Of a stretch of DNA of 64,000 nucleotides, positions 1-11,119 are shown piece by piece; positions within the stretch are counted from its first letter, which is position 1; each line of letters opens with the position of its first letter. The position numbers were made by a program, and so were the translations under genes. Below the pieces are notes generated by a model. The model was not told where the DNA came from. It did no database searches and saw nothing but the letters and a program-made list of their open reading frames with translations. This DNA comes from Galeruca laticollis (taxonomy: Eukaryota > Arthropoda > Insecta > Coleoptera > Chrysomelidae): contig OY998180.1 of NCBI GenBank assembly GCA_963921935.1, positions 111,730,183 to 111,794,182 on the forward strand, written 5' to 3'.

Positions 1-943
1 TGGTATAGATATGTAGATGACATATTAGCTTGTTTTATGGGTAGTGAACGACAATTAGATGTATTTTTCAACCACATCAATAATTTACACCCAAAAATTA
101 AATTTATATTAGAAATTGAAGAAAATAGCTCAATCAATTTTCTTGATTTAAAAATTCAAACAGTTAATAATGTACTTGATTATTCAATTTACCGAAAACC
201 AACACAAACTGATGTAACAATTCCATTCAATTCTAACCACCCTGTGTCACACAGACTAGCAGAATATAATTCAATGATACATAGAGCTTTTTCAGTTCTT
301 ATGAACAAATGTAATTTTGATAGAGAGATTAATACAATTAGACAAATAGCAACATCTAACGGTTATCCATTAGATATGATAAATAAGCTAATTAGTAAAA
401 AAAGAGGAAAAAGTGGCATTACAACTAATATATCCTAAACAAGCTGATGAAATTAAAACTTATAAAACCATCACATATGCAGGAAATATTTCTAATAATA
501 TTTCAAAGATAATATTTTCAGCAACGAATACAACAATTTCTTTTAAAACAGAAAGTAACGTTAGTACAAAATTGTTAAATGTAAAAACAAAAATACCACT
601 ATTAAAGAAGTCAGGTATATATAAACTCAAATGTCCAGAATGTAATGCTGTCTATTTGGGTCAGACCCTTAGGAATTTTGAAATACGATACAGTGAGCAC
701 TTACGAGCATACAGATTAAAACAACCAGATAAATCCCACTACGCAAAACATCTACTTGACACCAATCATTCATTGACACCTAACACAAAACTAGAAGTAC
801 TGCATATTTGTGAAAAGAAACAAGAACTGGATTTCCTTGAAGAACTGGAAATTAGAAGACATTTAAGAAACCCACAATATGAAGTTGTCAATGAACAGTT
901 AAATCTAGGGAATTCTCCACTAATAAACTGTCTTCTTAAGTGA
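1..943 (+). pseudogene. Penelope-like element polyprotein, C-terminal part (RT end plus GIY-YIG), frameshifted
   Basis: The window opens inside a Penelope-like reverse transcriptase: the first codons read WYRYVDDIL, the YVDD catalytic box of RT motif C. The thumb and linker follow. Then comes a GIY-YIG endonuclease domain (about 605-800) starting SGIYKLKCPEC, with the C-x2-C and later H residues usual in PLE endonucleases. PLEs are thought to insert by target-primed reverse transcription using this nuclease. One extra base in an A/G run near 400-412 breaks the frame; the intact equivalent at 31466-32503 has no break there. The rest of the element lies left of the window. It ends at the stop near 943 and is followed by an untranslated tail. 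Family identity is clear; the copy is dead. Confidence 0.93.
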
Positions 944-1353
944 TAATTGTAAAGATCAGCAGATATAGTTTTCCTGCTTTTCTATATCATTGCACAGTTA
1001 TACTGATCTTAATTGGAAAAATGATATCCAGGATATCACCATAGGGCTAATAATATCTAAGCTTCAATATTTGTAATATCACATTTTCTTCTTTTTTCTA
1101 TAAACATATATTAAGCCAATCACAAGTTAGGTTACTTCTTGGTCTAGCCAAATATAACTACTAAACATCAGGTAGGCATAAAATGAAATGTAACTTCTGT
1201 CATTCTGACGATGATATTGATTTATCGAAACAATCGTCAATTTTTTAGAATTTTCAATATTTCGTATTATATTGTGGAATTAACTAGAGACCTTGAGTTT
1301 CATTTAAAAACACTAATATGAGCATATTCCACGAAGTAAGGGTCGAGACAGTC
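944..1353 (+). repeat. PLE 3' untranslated tail / pseudo-LTR
   Basis: This non-coding tail matches 31045-31465 and 33878-34299 (both inverted) and 35147-35521, so it is the PLE 3' region. It ends near GGGTCGAGACAGTCA, and pogo-transposase sequence begins straight after. The element therefore sits inside an older pogo-type transposon. Confidence 0.85.
1190..1255 (+). ncRNA. Candidate hammerhead ribozyme in PLE tail
   Basis: The tail contains CTGACGA (1205-1211), a short possible stem II, GAAA (1227-1230) and a GTC cleavage triplet (1236-1238), in the order of a type I hammerhead with a tiny stem III. PLE pseudo-LTRs are known to carry such ribozymes. Stem II is weak (GATA/TATC with one unpaired T), so the call is tentative. 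Confidence 0.5.
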
Positions 1354-2320
1354 AAAATAATATTAATTTTTTCGGTGAATTCCAGCATGTCGAAATTGTT
1401 GCAATGAGATGCATGACCATCAAGTATCAAGATAACTGGACCATCTGGTTTCCTAGAAACGAAAACTTCATTTAACCATTTGAAAAATAATGCTGAATTA
1501 ATGAAAGAAGACTGCTTATTCATGTAGAGATCAGATCCAGCAGGCATTCCTTCCAAGGTCATCAGATTTTTTTCGAACCCCTTTTAGAATCAGAACTGGT
1601 GGTAAAAAAGTTCCTTCAGCACTTGCACATGCTATCAAGGACACGTTTTCTCTCCTTTCTTTGGAAGTGAGAACATGAACACATTTGCTTCCTTTCATAG
1701 CCACTACTCTATCTGGTTTATTATTTATTTGTATGCCACTCTCATCCATATTGAAGATGGCCCATGGTTTCTGCACCAGGTCATACTTCTCCAGAGTTCT
1801 TCTCAACAATTCGTAAAACTCATCAACTTCTGCTCTATTCATTCCTATTCCTCTGGCAAGTGATAATCCTTCACTTTTTCTTATGGTAAGTTCCGGGTGC
1901 CTTTCCATAAATGAATAAAACCAATGCATCCCTGCTGTTTCTGTCATTTCGCCTCGCTGTGAAAATACATTTCCTAGACGTAGTTTCTTAGCAAAACTGA
2001 AAGCAATTGATCTGACAGGTGTTCTTGAGGAGCGAATCCTGTCTGCTGTAATCTTTCAATATGATTTACTAAATGAATTTCGTTTGATACTCCAAGAGCA
2101 GGAGGCTTTCCTAGAGGAACTTTTTCGGAGTTATCAGAAGTCAATCTTCTTCTGAGAGTTCTAGAAGGTATATTAAATCTTCTACTAGATTCATTGATGC
2201 CATATTTCCAGATTCCACATTTTCGAAAGCTTCCCTCAAGTTCTGTTCAGACCACAAAACACGTGGTTCGATATTCTGCTTTCTAATATATTTTCTTGGT
2301 ATCTGAAAAAACTGAGTCAT
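1354..2320 (-). pseudogene. pogo-superfamily DDE transposase, broken and truncated by PLE
   Basis: Reading leftward from an ATG near 2320, the start MTQFFQIPRKYIRK leads into a Psq-type helix-turn-helix (GINESSRRFNIPSRTLRRR), which needs a frame change near 2200. A CENP-B-like region (MHWFYSFMERHPELTIRKSE) and the DDE_1 core follow. The first catalytic Asp is in FNMDESGI and the second in LILDGHASH. The third Asp is missing because the PLE interrupts the gene just after FTEKINII. There are at least two frame breaks before 1947. The family normally binds its TIRs through the two HTH domains. The remainder should lie left of the window, beyond the PLE. Confidence 0.88.
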
Positions 2321-4168
2321 TAGTAGGGATTCGTCTCAGATTAACAAATAAAATAGATATGTTTGTTTCGATTTTTTCCTGCCCCAAACATTGAGTCATA
2401 TTCTAAGCTCACTTGCGGACACTTCCACTGCTTTGCCATATTTACAAATTCTCTTTAGTTGCACGAAAAATGAAATTAGAAGTTTAATTGAAAATGTGTT
2501 AAAAAGTTATGCAAATAAAAAAAGTCATACTAATTTATGCATTTGAGTCGCTGCTTTTAAAATTAATTAATAATACTAGAATTTTATTTAATAAAGGCAT
2601 ATTCTTCTATACATTTTAAACAAGTATTTGTTGTATCCTTAGATACCTTTATAGTCATAACTGAAAGTGGCAATTTTACTCAAAATTTCAGTAGCTGATT
2701 AATGTGTCCATAGTAATATATTTAGTAGTTTTGTCCTTGTTTAATTACCATATAAATAGAGATGCAACTATCGTCAGAGTGTGATCGACGATAATTTCCA
2801 ATACGCCATAGTATTGTAGTAAATAATGTCAAACGTGGTTTGTTTATACTAGCGCCAATACGACTAGAAAATAAACATTTAGTTCTTTCGTTTTGATGTG
2901 TTTTTCAAGACTTTTACTGACAAAATAAACTTTTAAGTCAATTAATCTAATGTTTTTGGATTATCATGGTTTGTCGGTGCCATGTTTGTCAGGAAAACAG
3001 CCGAAATGACGAAGGCCATGTATCTACAATACCATCCCCACTTTTTGTAATTCATTCATTATTTCACTACTGGCGCTTAGAATTGTTGGCCGTAAAAATA
3101 AACGTGTTTATGAATGAATAGCCATCTCTATGTTTATTATTACTCTAAGGGATTCGTTCCAAATTGAAGGGCATATATTCTCTGCTTTACTGGGTCATAA
3201 ATCCTCCGAGTGTTATTTCGTATGGGATATATGCCCTAACGAATTTCCTTGATATAATTGATCTATTCCAATAATTCTAACCTAGAAAACCAATTCCCAA
3301 CTTATATCAACATTGGAGACGAAAGATCCGATAGATAGAATGTTGTAATTCTTCAGAAAACTAATATTTCAGTAGTCATGCATGATCAGAATTTACTAAG
3401 ACCTTACCTTACTAATTGTTTCCAGTGAAATTTTGCTAAATCGTAATCGGGCGTTAACTAACGATAGATATCGTACAACAGATAACCCACACTGCCGCGA
3501 GAACGAAGAAAGAGCGACCATATGCGTATATTTTGCGAACCACGTGCTCGGGGCACATATCCTCCTAGGGCATATATCCTACATTTACCCTATTTGTAGT
3601 TACGACAACCCTACAACACTCGATTTGATGGATCTATGGTACAGATATCACTTTTAGACTTTGTAGGATGATAGAATAAGTTCGTAGCATGTCGTATATG
3701 CAAAAATCGAGATTTTTGCAGATACGACGTCCTGTCTTAGCAGGACAGAATACCCATTGAAGGTGAAGTCACTTTGCATGGCCACTCATTGTGAGGGTTT
3801 TCACAATTAAGTAACAAGCACTTCTTCCTCTCACACCTTCCCCTAACGGATGATGGCGACCACTACTTTAAATGTTTCCCTATTTGTGGAACAATTATTT
3901 CGTATTCAGATACTTCTAATCTCTTAGATTCATCAGAAACAACTTTTTCCCTCTTCCGACGCCTCTCTACCATCCTCTCTGCCTTGAATAATGATTTGTG
4001 ATAGTTTATACTTGTATCTTCTTGATGTGTGGCCTAGGTATGAAGTTTATCTTTCTTTTATATTCCTCATCAGCGTTTTCTCTCTGCATACCCTGGATGG
4101 TACCTCCGCATTTGTTTTTCTTTCATCAGCTTCCAACTTTTTTGTTACATGAGTCTTTAATGTCCATG
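2321..4168. other. AT-rich interval without a recognisable gene
   Basis: I recognise no protein family here. A 74-codon open frame at 3433-3657 resembles nothing known and has low complexity. AGGGCATATAT near 3171 is mirrored by ATATATGCCCT near 3237, forming a loose hairpin, and a strong hairpin is annotated separately at 3691-3728. Confidence 0.5.
3691..3728. repeat. Near-perfect 18-bp hairpin
   Basis: GTCGTATATGCAAAAATC is followed by two bases and then an inverted copy matching at 17 of 18 positions. A second small hairpin (GTCCTG, 6-base loop, CAGGAC) follows at 3729-3746. Two stacked hairpins are unusual for this window. Their role is unknown; they may be a transposon end. Confidence 0.7.
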
Positions 4169-4577
4169 TATCTACCCTTATGGCATCAAGTGGTACTGGG
4201 TGACCGTTGGCTTAAGGCTAGAGCGATATCAGAGGCTATGGGCATATCTAAAGATCGTTTTTCTCATATATTGATCAAGGAAGAGTCATGCGTAAGCTAT
4301 CCTCGCGTGGGGGCTTCTTTGGATAAAAAATTCATTCGAATGGAAATATCCAAAGCTTTTTTGAAGCAGTTTAAGCAGAATGACTTGGAATTGCAGATGA
4401 AACTTGGATCGACCACTATACTCCTGAGACGAAAGTAGTGGGCTACAAAGGGTGGGCCTGCTCAGAAATAGGCGAAAACTGCTCTAACAACTGGAAAGGT
4501 GATGGTGATTGAACAATAAAGGGAGACTACCACGCGTCATTACTTGATAAACTAATTACAGAAATTGCAAAAAACGA
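4169..4577 (+). pseudogene. mariner transposase fragment
   Basis: The second helix-turn-helix of a mariner transposase is readable (RWLKARAISEAMGISKDR), followed by the linker (FIRMEISKAFLKQFKQND). After a frameshift near 4390 comes the first catalytic block DETWIDHYTPETK. A further piece, TIKGDYHASLLDKL, is the segment just before the second Asp. The second and third Asp are not recognisable. No TIRs were found next to it, so this is an internal fragment of about 400 bp against roughly 1 kb for a full mariner gene. Confidence 0.85.
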
Positions 4578-4930
4578 CCGTCTTGGCATCGAGGATCCTA
4601 CAATAGAAAAAATTTGCTGTGGCTGTTACAGAGACCACCAGAAATTTAGTACCGACATCTGTGCAAAATAATTTAAAATCGAAACAACGTATAGGGGCAG
4701 TTTTAAGTTAGATCCGAGTGAGCTGTAGTAACTAGCAACATAAACATGAACGGAAAATAAAACCAGTTTCATCCAATAAAGTTTTGGAGACAATCGTAAA
4801 TTAAAAATGGGTCAAAAATTTAAACGGGTCATTTTAAACAAAAATGTTTGGTACAAAAGTTGTGTATTTTGACCTGCCGATTTATTTGCCGTACGGAGAT
4901 ATTAGCATTTTGTATCATTTCTACTACACA
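4578..4930. other. Interval without a gene
   Basis: Degenerate sequence continues from the mariner relic for perhaps 60 bases. I see nothing further up to the inverted repeat that starts at 4931. Confidence 0.4.
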
Positions 4931-5231
4931 TATACAGAGTGGACCCGATTTAATTGACGTATACAGAGATCTCGTAAACCGCAATAGATACAATATCGAT
5001 TAAATGGTATATTTATGGGGAATTAGTTGTTTCACAAAATTTGAAATATCTCGACTAGTTCCGGAGATATTCGACAAAATCCGAAAATGGTTGTTTTCGT
5101 TTTTTAAATGTGCCGTTGTTATTATAAAAAATATCTCAACTTTCTTTAATAAACGAGGTTCTCTATAAATTACCATACCAAAAATTTCTATATGACGTTT
5201 CGTATTTACAGGATCACCATCAACTTCATTT
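4931..5231 (+). repeat. Left TIR, outer part
   Basis: This pairs with about 8220-8524. It is interrupted at its inner side in a T-rich stretch (ATCAACTTCATTTT) where the R-element begins. The uninterrupted right arm shows the empty site. Confidence 0.85.
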
Positions 5232-6221
5232 TTACTTTTCCGCCCAACCTATCTAATATGCGAGAAAAGTATTGGTTTACCCCAAAAAAAGTTGGAAATT
5301 TCGAAATTTTTTTTGAGTTATTTTTACGTTTTCCAATAACAACAACACAAAAAAACGGTTTTTAGAAAAAAAATCTGTGTGTATGTCGTCGTTGTCGTTG
5401 TCGTCGGCCACTTTTCGTTACATGTCTTGTTAGCACGATACAGCCTCCGGAGTGCAACAAGTCACCAATTTTATGATTGTATATTCTTAAGGACATGTCA
5501 CAGATGAACCCTATTGATTTTCAGCTCACCAGCGCCAGTACAACGGGTGCTATGGTACTTGAAGTACGACTTTTTGTAATTTTTTGAGAAATTTCAGTTT
5601 GTTAGCACGATACAGCCTCTGGAGTTCAACAAGTCACCAATTTTATGATTGAATATTATTCAGGATATCACACAGATGAACCCCATTGATATTCAGTTCA
5701 CCAGAGCCAGTACAACAGGTGCTATAGTACTTTAAGTACGATATTTTTGTCATTTTTGGGGAAATTTCAGTTTGTTATCACGATACAGCCTCAGGAGTAT
5801 ATACAAGTGACCAATTTTTTGATTGGATATTATTCAGAGCGCCTCAAAGATGAACCCTATTGATATTCAGCTCACTAACGCCAGTACAACGGGTGCTATG
5901 GTACTTGAAGTACCAATTTATTGTCATTTTTGGAGAATTTTCAGTTTGTTAGCACGATACACGCCTCCAGAGTGTATAAAAGTGACCAATTTTATGATTG
6001 AATATTGTTCGAGATGTCTCACATATGTACCCTACTGATTTTCAGCTGACTAGAGTGAGTACAGCGGGTCCTATAAATCCAGATATACTAAATTTTTGGT
6101 AATTTTTTGAAAAATTTCGGTTTGATAGCGCGATACATCCCCCGAAGTGACAATTTTATGATAGAATATTGTTCAGGGCCACAGATGCGGAAAAGTTAGT
6201 TTCAATCTTTAATACCGTTTA
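5232..6221 (+). mobile_element. R-element copy 1 (Helentron-like non-autonomous element with internal tandem repeats)
   Basis: It starts TTACTTTTCCGCCC, runs through five tandem monomers of about 172 bp, each containing TTGTTAGCACGATACAGCC or a variant, and ends GCGGAAAAGTTAG plus a short degenerate hairpin and CGTTTA. ACTTTTCCGC at the start and GCGGAAAAGT near the end form a 10-bp subterminal inverted repeat. It has no coding capacity. Monomers start near 5428, 5600, 5771, 5947 and 6121. Insertion in a T-rich site, subterminal repeats, internal tandem repeats and a 3' hairpin resemble the Helentron-derived HINE/DINE-1 type, but no helicase gene is present to prove it. Confidence 0.75.
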
Positions 6222-6420
6222 TTTTAAATACGGACCTGTATTTTTTATTGCAATATTTTTACGTTTTGAATAGATACATACAATGATATAGCATACTTGA
6301 CGATTCTACCACGTTTTGTCTTTCAAAAATCAACATCTTTTTTAAGTCCGCTCTTCTTTACTAAAGTCAAATTAATAATTTTAAATATTGGGCATTAAAT
6401 AAAAATTTTGAAAGAAAATG
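6222..6420 (+). repeat. Left TIR, inner part
   Basis: This pairs with about 8019-8215 in inverted orientation and ends at AAATTTTGAAAGAAAATG, mirrored by CATTTTCTTTCAAAATTT at 8019. Confidence 0.85.
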
Positions 6421-6839
6421 AATGCACTAAACATGTGTCCTAAAATCTGTTAAATTGGTTAACGGGAAATGTATGAAAATCGGTTAACAAGAACTTTGTT
6501 ACGTGCCGAACTAAATAAAATCGTTTTATGACTTCGTTTGAAAATAGTACCGTTTCTTTTTTATCAAATCAGGCAGTCTGTAAATAATTTACGTAATCGA
6601 AATTTCTATAAAATATTTCCTAACGTAAAGTTGAATACACTGTATTTTCTTACACGTTTGTTTCTATCTTTAATATTTCTAGATTTACATTCACGATTTT
6701 CTTTAAAAATAATGTTAGCCGTGGATGTCACAACCAAAACTATTGTCAAACTGCTTATTTATTTGTCAATTGAAATAGGGGTTACTAGGTATTTTTTTGA
6801 TTTTTAAGTTTCAAATGATTTAAAAAGTAAATAAATATT

Positions 6840-7897
6840 ATGACTCGTTACACTGACGAAGAAAAGAAAGATATGTACGATGTGTACATAAAGTCTCGTC
6901 GAAATGAATTACAGGCACCTCTGGCCTATTTCGAATTATATCCAGACAGACAGCAGCCATCGTCAAGGTTATTTTCGCGTTTATCAAAGATTATGAGTGA
7001 GTGTAGCAGTGTTAGAAAAAGGAGAACCAAATATCGGGTACGAGATACGAAGTTAATGTTTTTGCTCAAATTTACATTAACCCTGAAAATTCGACTAGAC
7101 GAATAAGTAAAGAATGTGTAGTATAGGTACTTCCACGGTGAAAAGAGTCTTGAAGAAACATAAATACCATGGGTATAAATTTCAGAAAGTGCAGAAACTA
7201 ACCGCTGGAGATTTTGAGAGAAGGATGACGTTTTGTCGTTGGTGGAGACGAAAATTACTCCGTGATCCATATTTTAACAAAAAGATACTTTGGACTGATG
7301 AAACTACATTTACTAACAGTGGAATATTTAATCCGATTTAATCCAAGAAACAAGCATTTTTATGCCACTGCAAACCCCCATTTAATAAGGGAAGTTAGGA
7401 CACAGGTCCGTTTTTCGCAAAATGTATGGTGTGGCCTAATCAATAATCAAATAATTGGACCAATATTTTTGGACGGTAATTTAAAGCAGTTCCGATATTT
7501 AGAGCTACTGGAGGAAGTATTCGATGAGATATCCCTAGGAACAAGACGAAATCTTGATTACTTTATGCAGGATGGCTGTGGTGCGCATAATGCGAGAAGA
7601 GTTGTACAAAATTTAAACGAATATTTTGGAGATAATTGGATTGGTACCAACGGGCCAACAATACGGCCTCCTCGATACCCATGTCTTAACCCCATAGATT
7701 ATTTTGTATGGGGCTACATTGAAAACGAAGTTTACAGCAAAAATATGCCAATTAATATACTAGAACTGCGTCAACGAATAGTAGATGTATTTCGACAAAT
7801 TACTCCCGAAATGGTTGATGCAGCTACATCTCATATGTCAAGGAGAATCGAACTATGTATTGCACAGAATGGACGTCATTTTGAACAAGTTTTATAA
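6840..7897 (+). pseudogene. Tc1/mariner-superfamily transposase, DUF4817 type, three frame breaks
   Basis: The ATG at 6840 opens MTRYTDEEKKDMYDVYIKSR, the N-terminal DUF4817-like helix-turn-helix. A second HTH follows (ISKECV, then GTSTVKRVLKKHKYHGYKF). The DDE core has its first Asp in LWTDETTF, the second in MQDGCGAHNA and the third in LNPIDYFVWGY. I count 41 residues between the second and third Asp, a DD41D spacing rather than the mariner DD34D. Three frame breaks (near 7030-7050, 7110 and 7335) inactivate it, but all catalytic residues survive, so the loss looks recent. It ends GRHFEQVL at 7897. It lies centrally between the TIRs and belongs to that element. Confidence 0.92.
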
Positions 7898-8018
7898 CTG
7901 ATTTTTGATTGAAGATTTGAATTTATGTTTACCTTATTATTACCTTAGAGTGTCATTTGTAAATATATCATTATTTATTCATTGTCATTAAGTTTCAAAG
8001 TAAATTGTCGAACTTAAT

Positions 8019-8524
8019 CATTTTCTTTCAAAATTTTTATTTAATGCCCAATATTTAAAATTATTAATTTGACTTCACTAAAGAAGAGCGGACTTAAAAA
8101 AGATGTGGATTTTTGAAAGACGAAACGTGGTAAAATCGTCAAGTATGCTATATCATTATATGTATCTATTCAAAACGTAAAAAATCCAGGTCCATATTTA
8201 GAAAAATAAAGTTGATGGTGATCCTGTAAATACGAAACGTCACATAGAAATTTTTGGTATGGTTATTTATAGAAAACCTTGTTTAAATTGAGAATAATGT
8301 TTTTGATATCTTTTCTAATAACAACGGCACATTTAAAAAACGAAAAGGACCATTTTCGGATTTTTTCGAATATCTCCGGAACTAGTCGAGATATTTCAAA
8401 TTCTTTTGAAACGTCTAATTCCCCATAAATATACCAAACTTTTTCTCCATTCAATCAATATTGTATCTATTGCGGTTTACGAGATCTCTGTATACGTCAA
8501 TTAAATCCGGTCCACCCTGTATAA
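8019..8524 (-). repeat. Right TIR, uninterrupted
   Basis: Full-length inverted partner of 4931-5231 plus 6222-6420. It preserves the sequence of the insertion site that the R-element occupies in the left arm. Confidence 0.88.
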
Positions 8525-8529
8525 GTAGT

Positions 8530-8955
8530 ATACAGAGTGCCCAATTAAGCGACGTAAGCGGATGTATCTCGGAATCTATTTAACTCAGTGTCATGTGAAA
8601 GAGTTTTTCTTGCTCTATCCGCTGCACTTCACGAAAGTTTTCGTTATTTTTAATAAAGTCGCTAGATGGCGCCTTATAAAAATTTAACATATTTCATGAT
8701 TTACCTCAGAAAATTTAAATGCAATGACAATGTTATTATTACACTGGTCAATGCGAATAGTCAAAACCTCAAGTATCTATCTATTTTAAAACCGGAGATA
8801 TTCATAAAAAATACTTCAATCTTAAAAAAATTTATTTAGCTTCCTCCTGTAGAGATGGGCATTCTTGTGCAGCATCAAATGCTCAAAGGGCCTGTTATCA
8901 TTTGATATACATTATTCCAGCCTATTTCTTGTAGAAAAAGTGGAAGTTTCCCCTT
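8530..8955. other. Possible start of a second Tc1/mariner-type element
   Basis: TATACAGAGTGCCCAATTAAGCG starts right after the right TIR and resembles the tips of DUF4817-type elements. The matching opposite end was not found. The transposase relic at 8956-9982 could belong to it. Confidence 0.4.
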
Positions 8956-9982
8956 CCGCGGTTGATAGGCTACGAATTGTATTCTGGATTCTAATCCTCA
9001 TATTGTCTCTGGTCATAGGCCTAGTTTGGAAAAACATATCTTTTATCCGTCCCCACATATAAAAATACAGGCAGATCAAGTTAGGAGAACTTGCTGGCTA
9101 GGGAAACAAACTTCCTCTCCCTATTCATCGGTCTGGATATGCGTGATTGATGTGCTTTCGCACAGAAATTGAAAAATGTGGAGGACAGCCGCTCAGCTGC
9201 AAAAAAATATTTTGCCTGGTTGCAAGTGGCACATCCTCCAATAGAACCGGCAATCAATTTCTAAGAAACTTTAAAAAGAGATTATGAGTAAGCGGCTGAT
9301 AAAAAATAGGGTTCAGTAATTGTACCCCTTATTACACTACACCGTCCTCGAAGCTGAACTTCTCGCATCCAGTGGGGGTTCTGGGCAGACCAGTAATGCA
9401 GATTCGCCCTACCGTCGCTATGGAAAGTAGCCTCGTCAGTCCAAAGAATTTGGGATAAAAACTGAGAATTTCCACTGATCATGCCTATAAGCCAATGACA
9501 ATAATCCAGTCTTCCATCACAATCATGCTCATTCAAGGCTTGGTGCAGAACTTTATGGTAAGGATGTAATCTAAACGTAAAAAGAACTAATATCAAGAAG
9601 AAGTGAGATGGAGAAGAAATCATGTTTTTTTTTATTTACAAATGATATATCATTACAAAAAACTCATCTGTACTCTTTTAAAATATTTTGGACGGTACTT
9701 CGTGACATTCCCGAGTTAGATGACAGTGTTCTGGTACTAACGTGCGGTTCAAATTCAATATATGCCAAAACATTTTCTTCGATTTCTGCTAATACGGTGC
9801 CTCCGAATCACCGGTAGCTAAAAGCTTCCATTGGCACGTAAGCGTTGCACCAACCTAGGAAAAACTCTTCTGCCGTATTTATGGAGATTAGGATACCTCA
9901 CTGTATACTCTCTTGCAGCAAATTGAAAACGCTCGAAGTAAACAGCAATCATATCAACAGCTTCATCGTTTTTAAAAGACAT
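8956..9982 (-). pseudogene. Degenerate DUF4817-type Tc1/mariner transposase
   Basis: On the minus strand from an ATG at 9982, MSFKNDEAVDMIAVYFERF begins a DUF4817-like N-terminus that includes GRRVFPRLVQRLR. The second HTH follows (VLAYIEFEPHVSTRTLSSNS, then MSRSTVQNILKEYR). A stretch of about 110 bp (9565-9675) that does not fit the frame separates this from LHPYHKVLHQALNEHD. The first catalytic block is intact, LSQILWTDEATF. The C-terminal part reads FSISVRKHINHAYPDR, then PASSPNLICLYFYMWG, where the third Asp of the usual SPDLxPLDF block is not visible. Several stops and shifts are present. It is much older than the copy at 6840-7897. Confidence 0.8.
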
Positions 9983-10099
9983 TCTCAAATCAAACTCAAA
10001 TCGAACTCAGAATAAACAATTTAACGTTTCCGATAAAATTCTTTTTTCTAAAGAACACTTGAGTTGAGGTAAAATATATTCCTGCAGCTGGACGGCTGT

Positions 10100-10180
10100 C
10101 CAGCATATTTTTTAATTAACGTGCTCGAACAATGTATAGAAAATGATGGCAGGCACTTTGAACATTTAAGGCGGCGGCAC
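10100..10180 (+). pseudogene. C-terminal scrap of a Tc1/mariner transposase
   Basis: The plus strand reads NVLEQCIENDGRHFEHL, the usual C-terminal block of DUF4817-type transposases (compare ELCIAQNGRHFEQVL at about 7850-7897). It faces opposite to the relic on its left, so it comes from another insertion. Confidence 0.65.
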
Positions 10181-11119
10181 TAGTTTTTCAACTCTCCCTT
10201 TTATGCCTAACGTCTGGGTAAGTAAATTTTAAAATACGAACATAATATTCTTCAAGGTTGAATTTAAACTCATAAAAAGTCTTAGTCGAAGGAATCTGAA
10301 ATATGCACATTGAGGGCGATAACATAAACAAACCAATATTCGTGCCGATAAGATTTTGTGAACAGATCGTCTGGGATCTCACAAATAATTCGGGGGTTGA
10401 TATGCTGTAGACCGCATACGGAATCAAGTCCAAAATTGCTTATAACTTCTCTTTCATACAAGCTTGAATAACGTTGGTTCGCGGTTTCTTCATAAGAGAG
10501 GTATCATTAAAATAGAACAGAGTTGAATAAAGTTTAATGAAAGAAAGTGTGGTGACTGTGAAAGTTGAAGAAACTGATCTTCAATAGCTAGGGGAGTTTT
10601 TCTCACGCGATAACCAATTTCATCTATTTTTATAATTATTATTTTGATATTTTGTTGATTTGTTAAGGTATTATAACTTCAGCTATTTCGTAAAATAATT
10701 GTTTGGTAATTCATTAATTTGATATCTGTGATTACAAACAATACATTCATTTTAGGTACGTCGCGAGTTGACCCTAGTATCTTAATAAAGTCTTATTAGG
10801 ATAAATACTCCGGGCTAGCAATTTTGTGCTGTTGAAGATGTATTTCGCGAGTTGACCCTCAATACCCGAGAAACGTTTGAAGTTTATAATGCATTATTTG
10901 TGCAATTATTTTAAATATATTATTATAATTATGTTTTGGTTTTTATATACGAACTATATATACATATACAATACAATATATTAGACTTTTGTGACATTTA
11001 CTTTTGTTGTTGTAACCTAACTTCCAAATCTCTTATGAATCGGTTACTAAGGTATTTTATTTCCTTTTTAAACGAGTCATATCGAGAGAGCGCTTTTCCT
11101 GACAAAAGCTCCACCTTTG
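10181..11119. other. Interval without a recognisable gene
   Basis: An 81-codon minus-strand frame at 10188-10433 matches no family I know. CGCGAGTTGACCCT occurs twice (near 10755 and 10847), about 92 bp apart. The rest is AT-rich and featureless to me. Confidence 0.4.

Larger units (their letters stand above)
4931..8524 (+). mobile_element. Tc1/mariner-superfamily element with about 500-bp TIRs, split by an R-element
   Basis: The right arm (8019-8524) is the inverted copy of two left pieces, 4931-5231 and 6222-6420, which together give about 500 bp. The tips read TACAGAGTGGACC on the left and, inverted, TACAGGGTGGACC on the right, next to TA as expected for this superfamily. Removing the 990-bp insertion leaves an element of about 2.6 kb with one transposase gene between the arms. 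The arms are still very similar, though both copies carry scattered substitutions and small gaps. Confidence 0.85.

Noticed and set aside
3433..3657. 74-codon plus-strand frame
   Set aside because: No family match, no start context or splice signal, and of a length expected by chance.
6538..6807. 89-codon frame upstream of the DD41D transposase
   Set aside because: Very Phe/Leu/Ile-rich with no domain; it lies in the element's 5' untranslated region.
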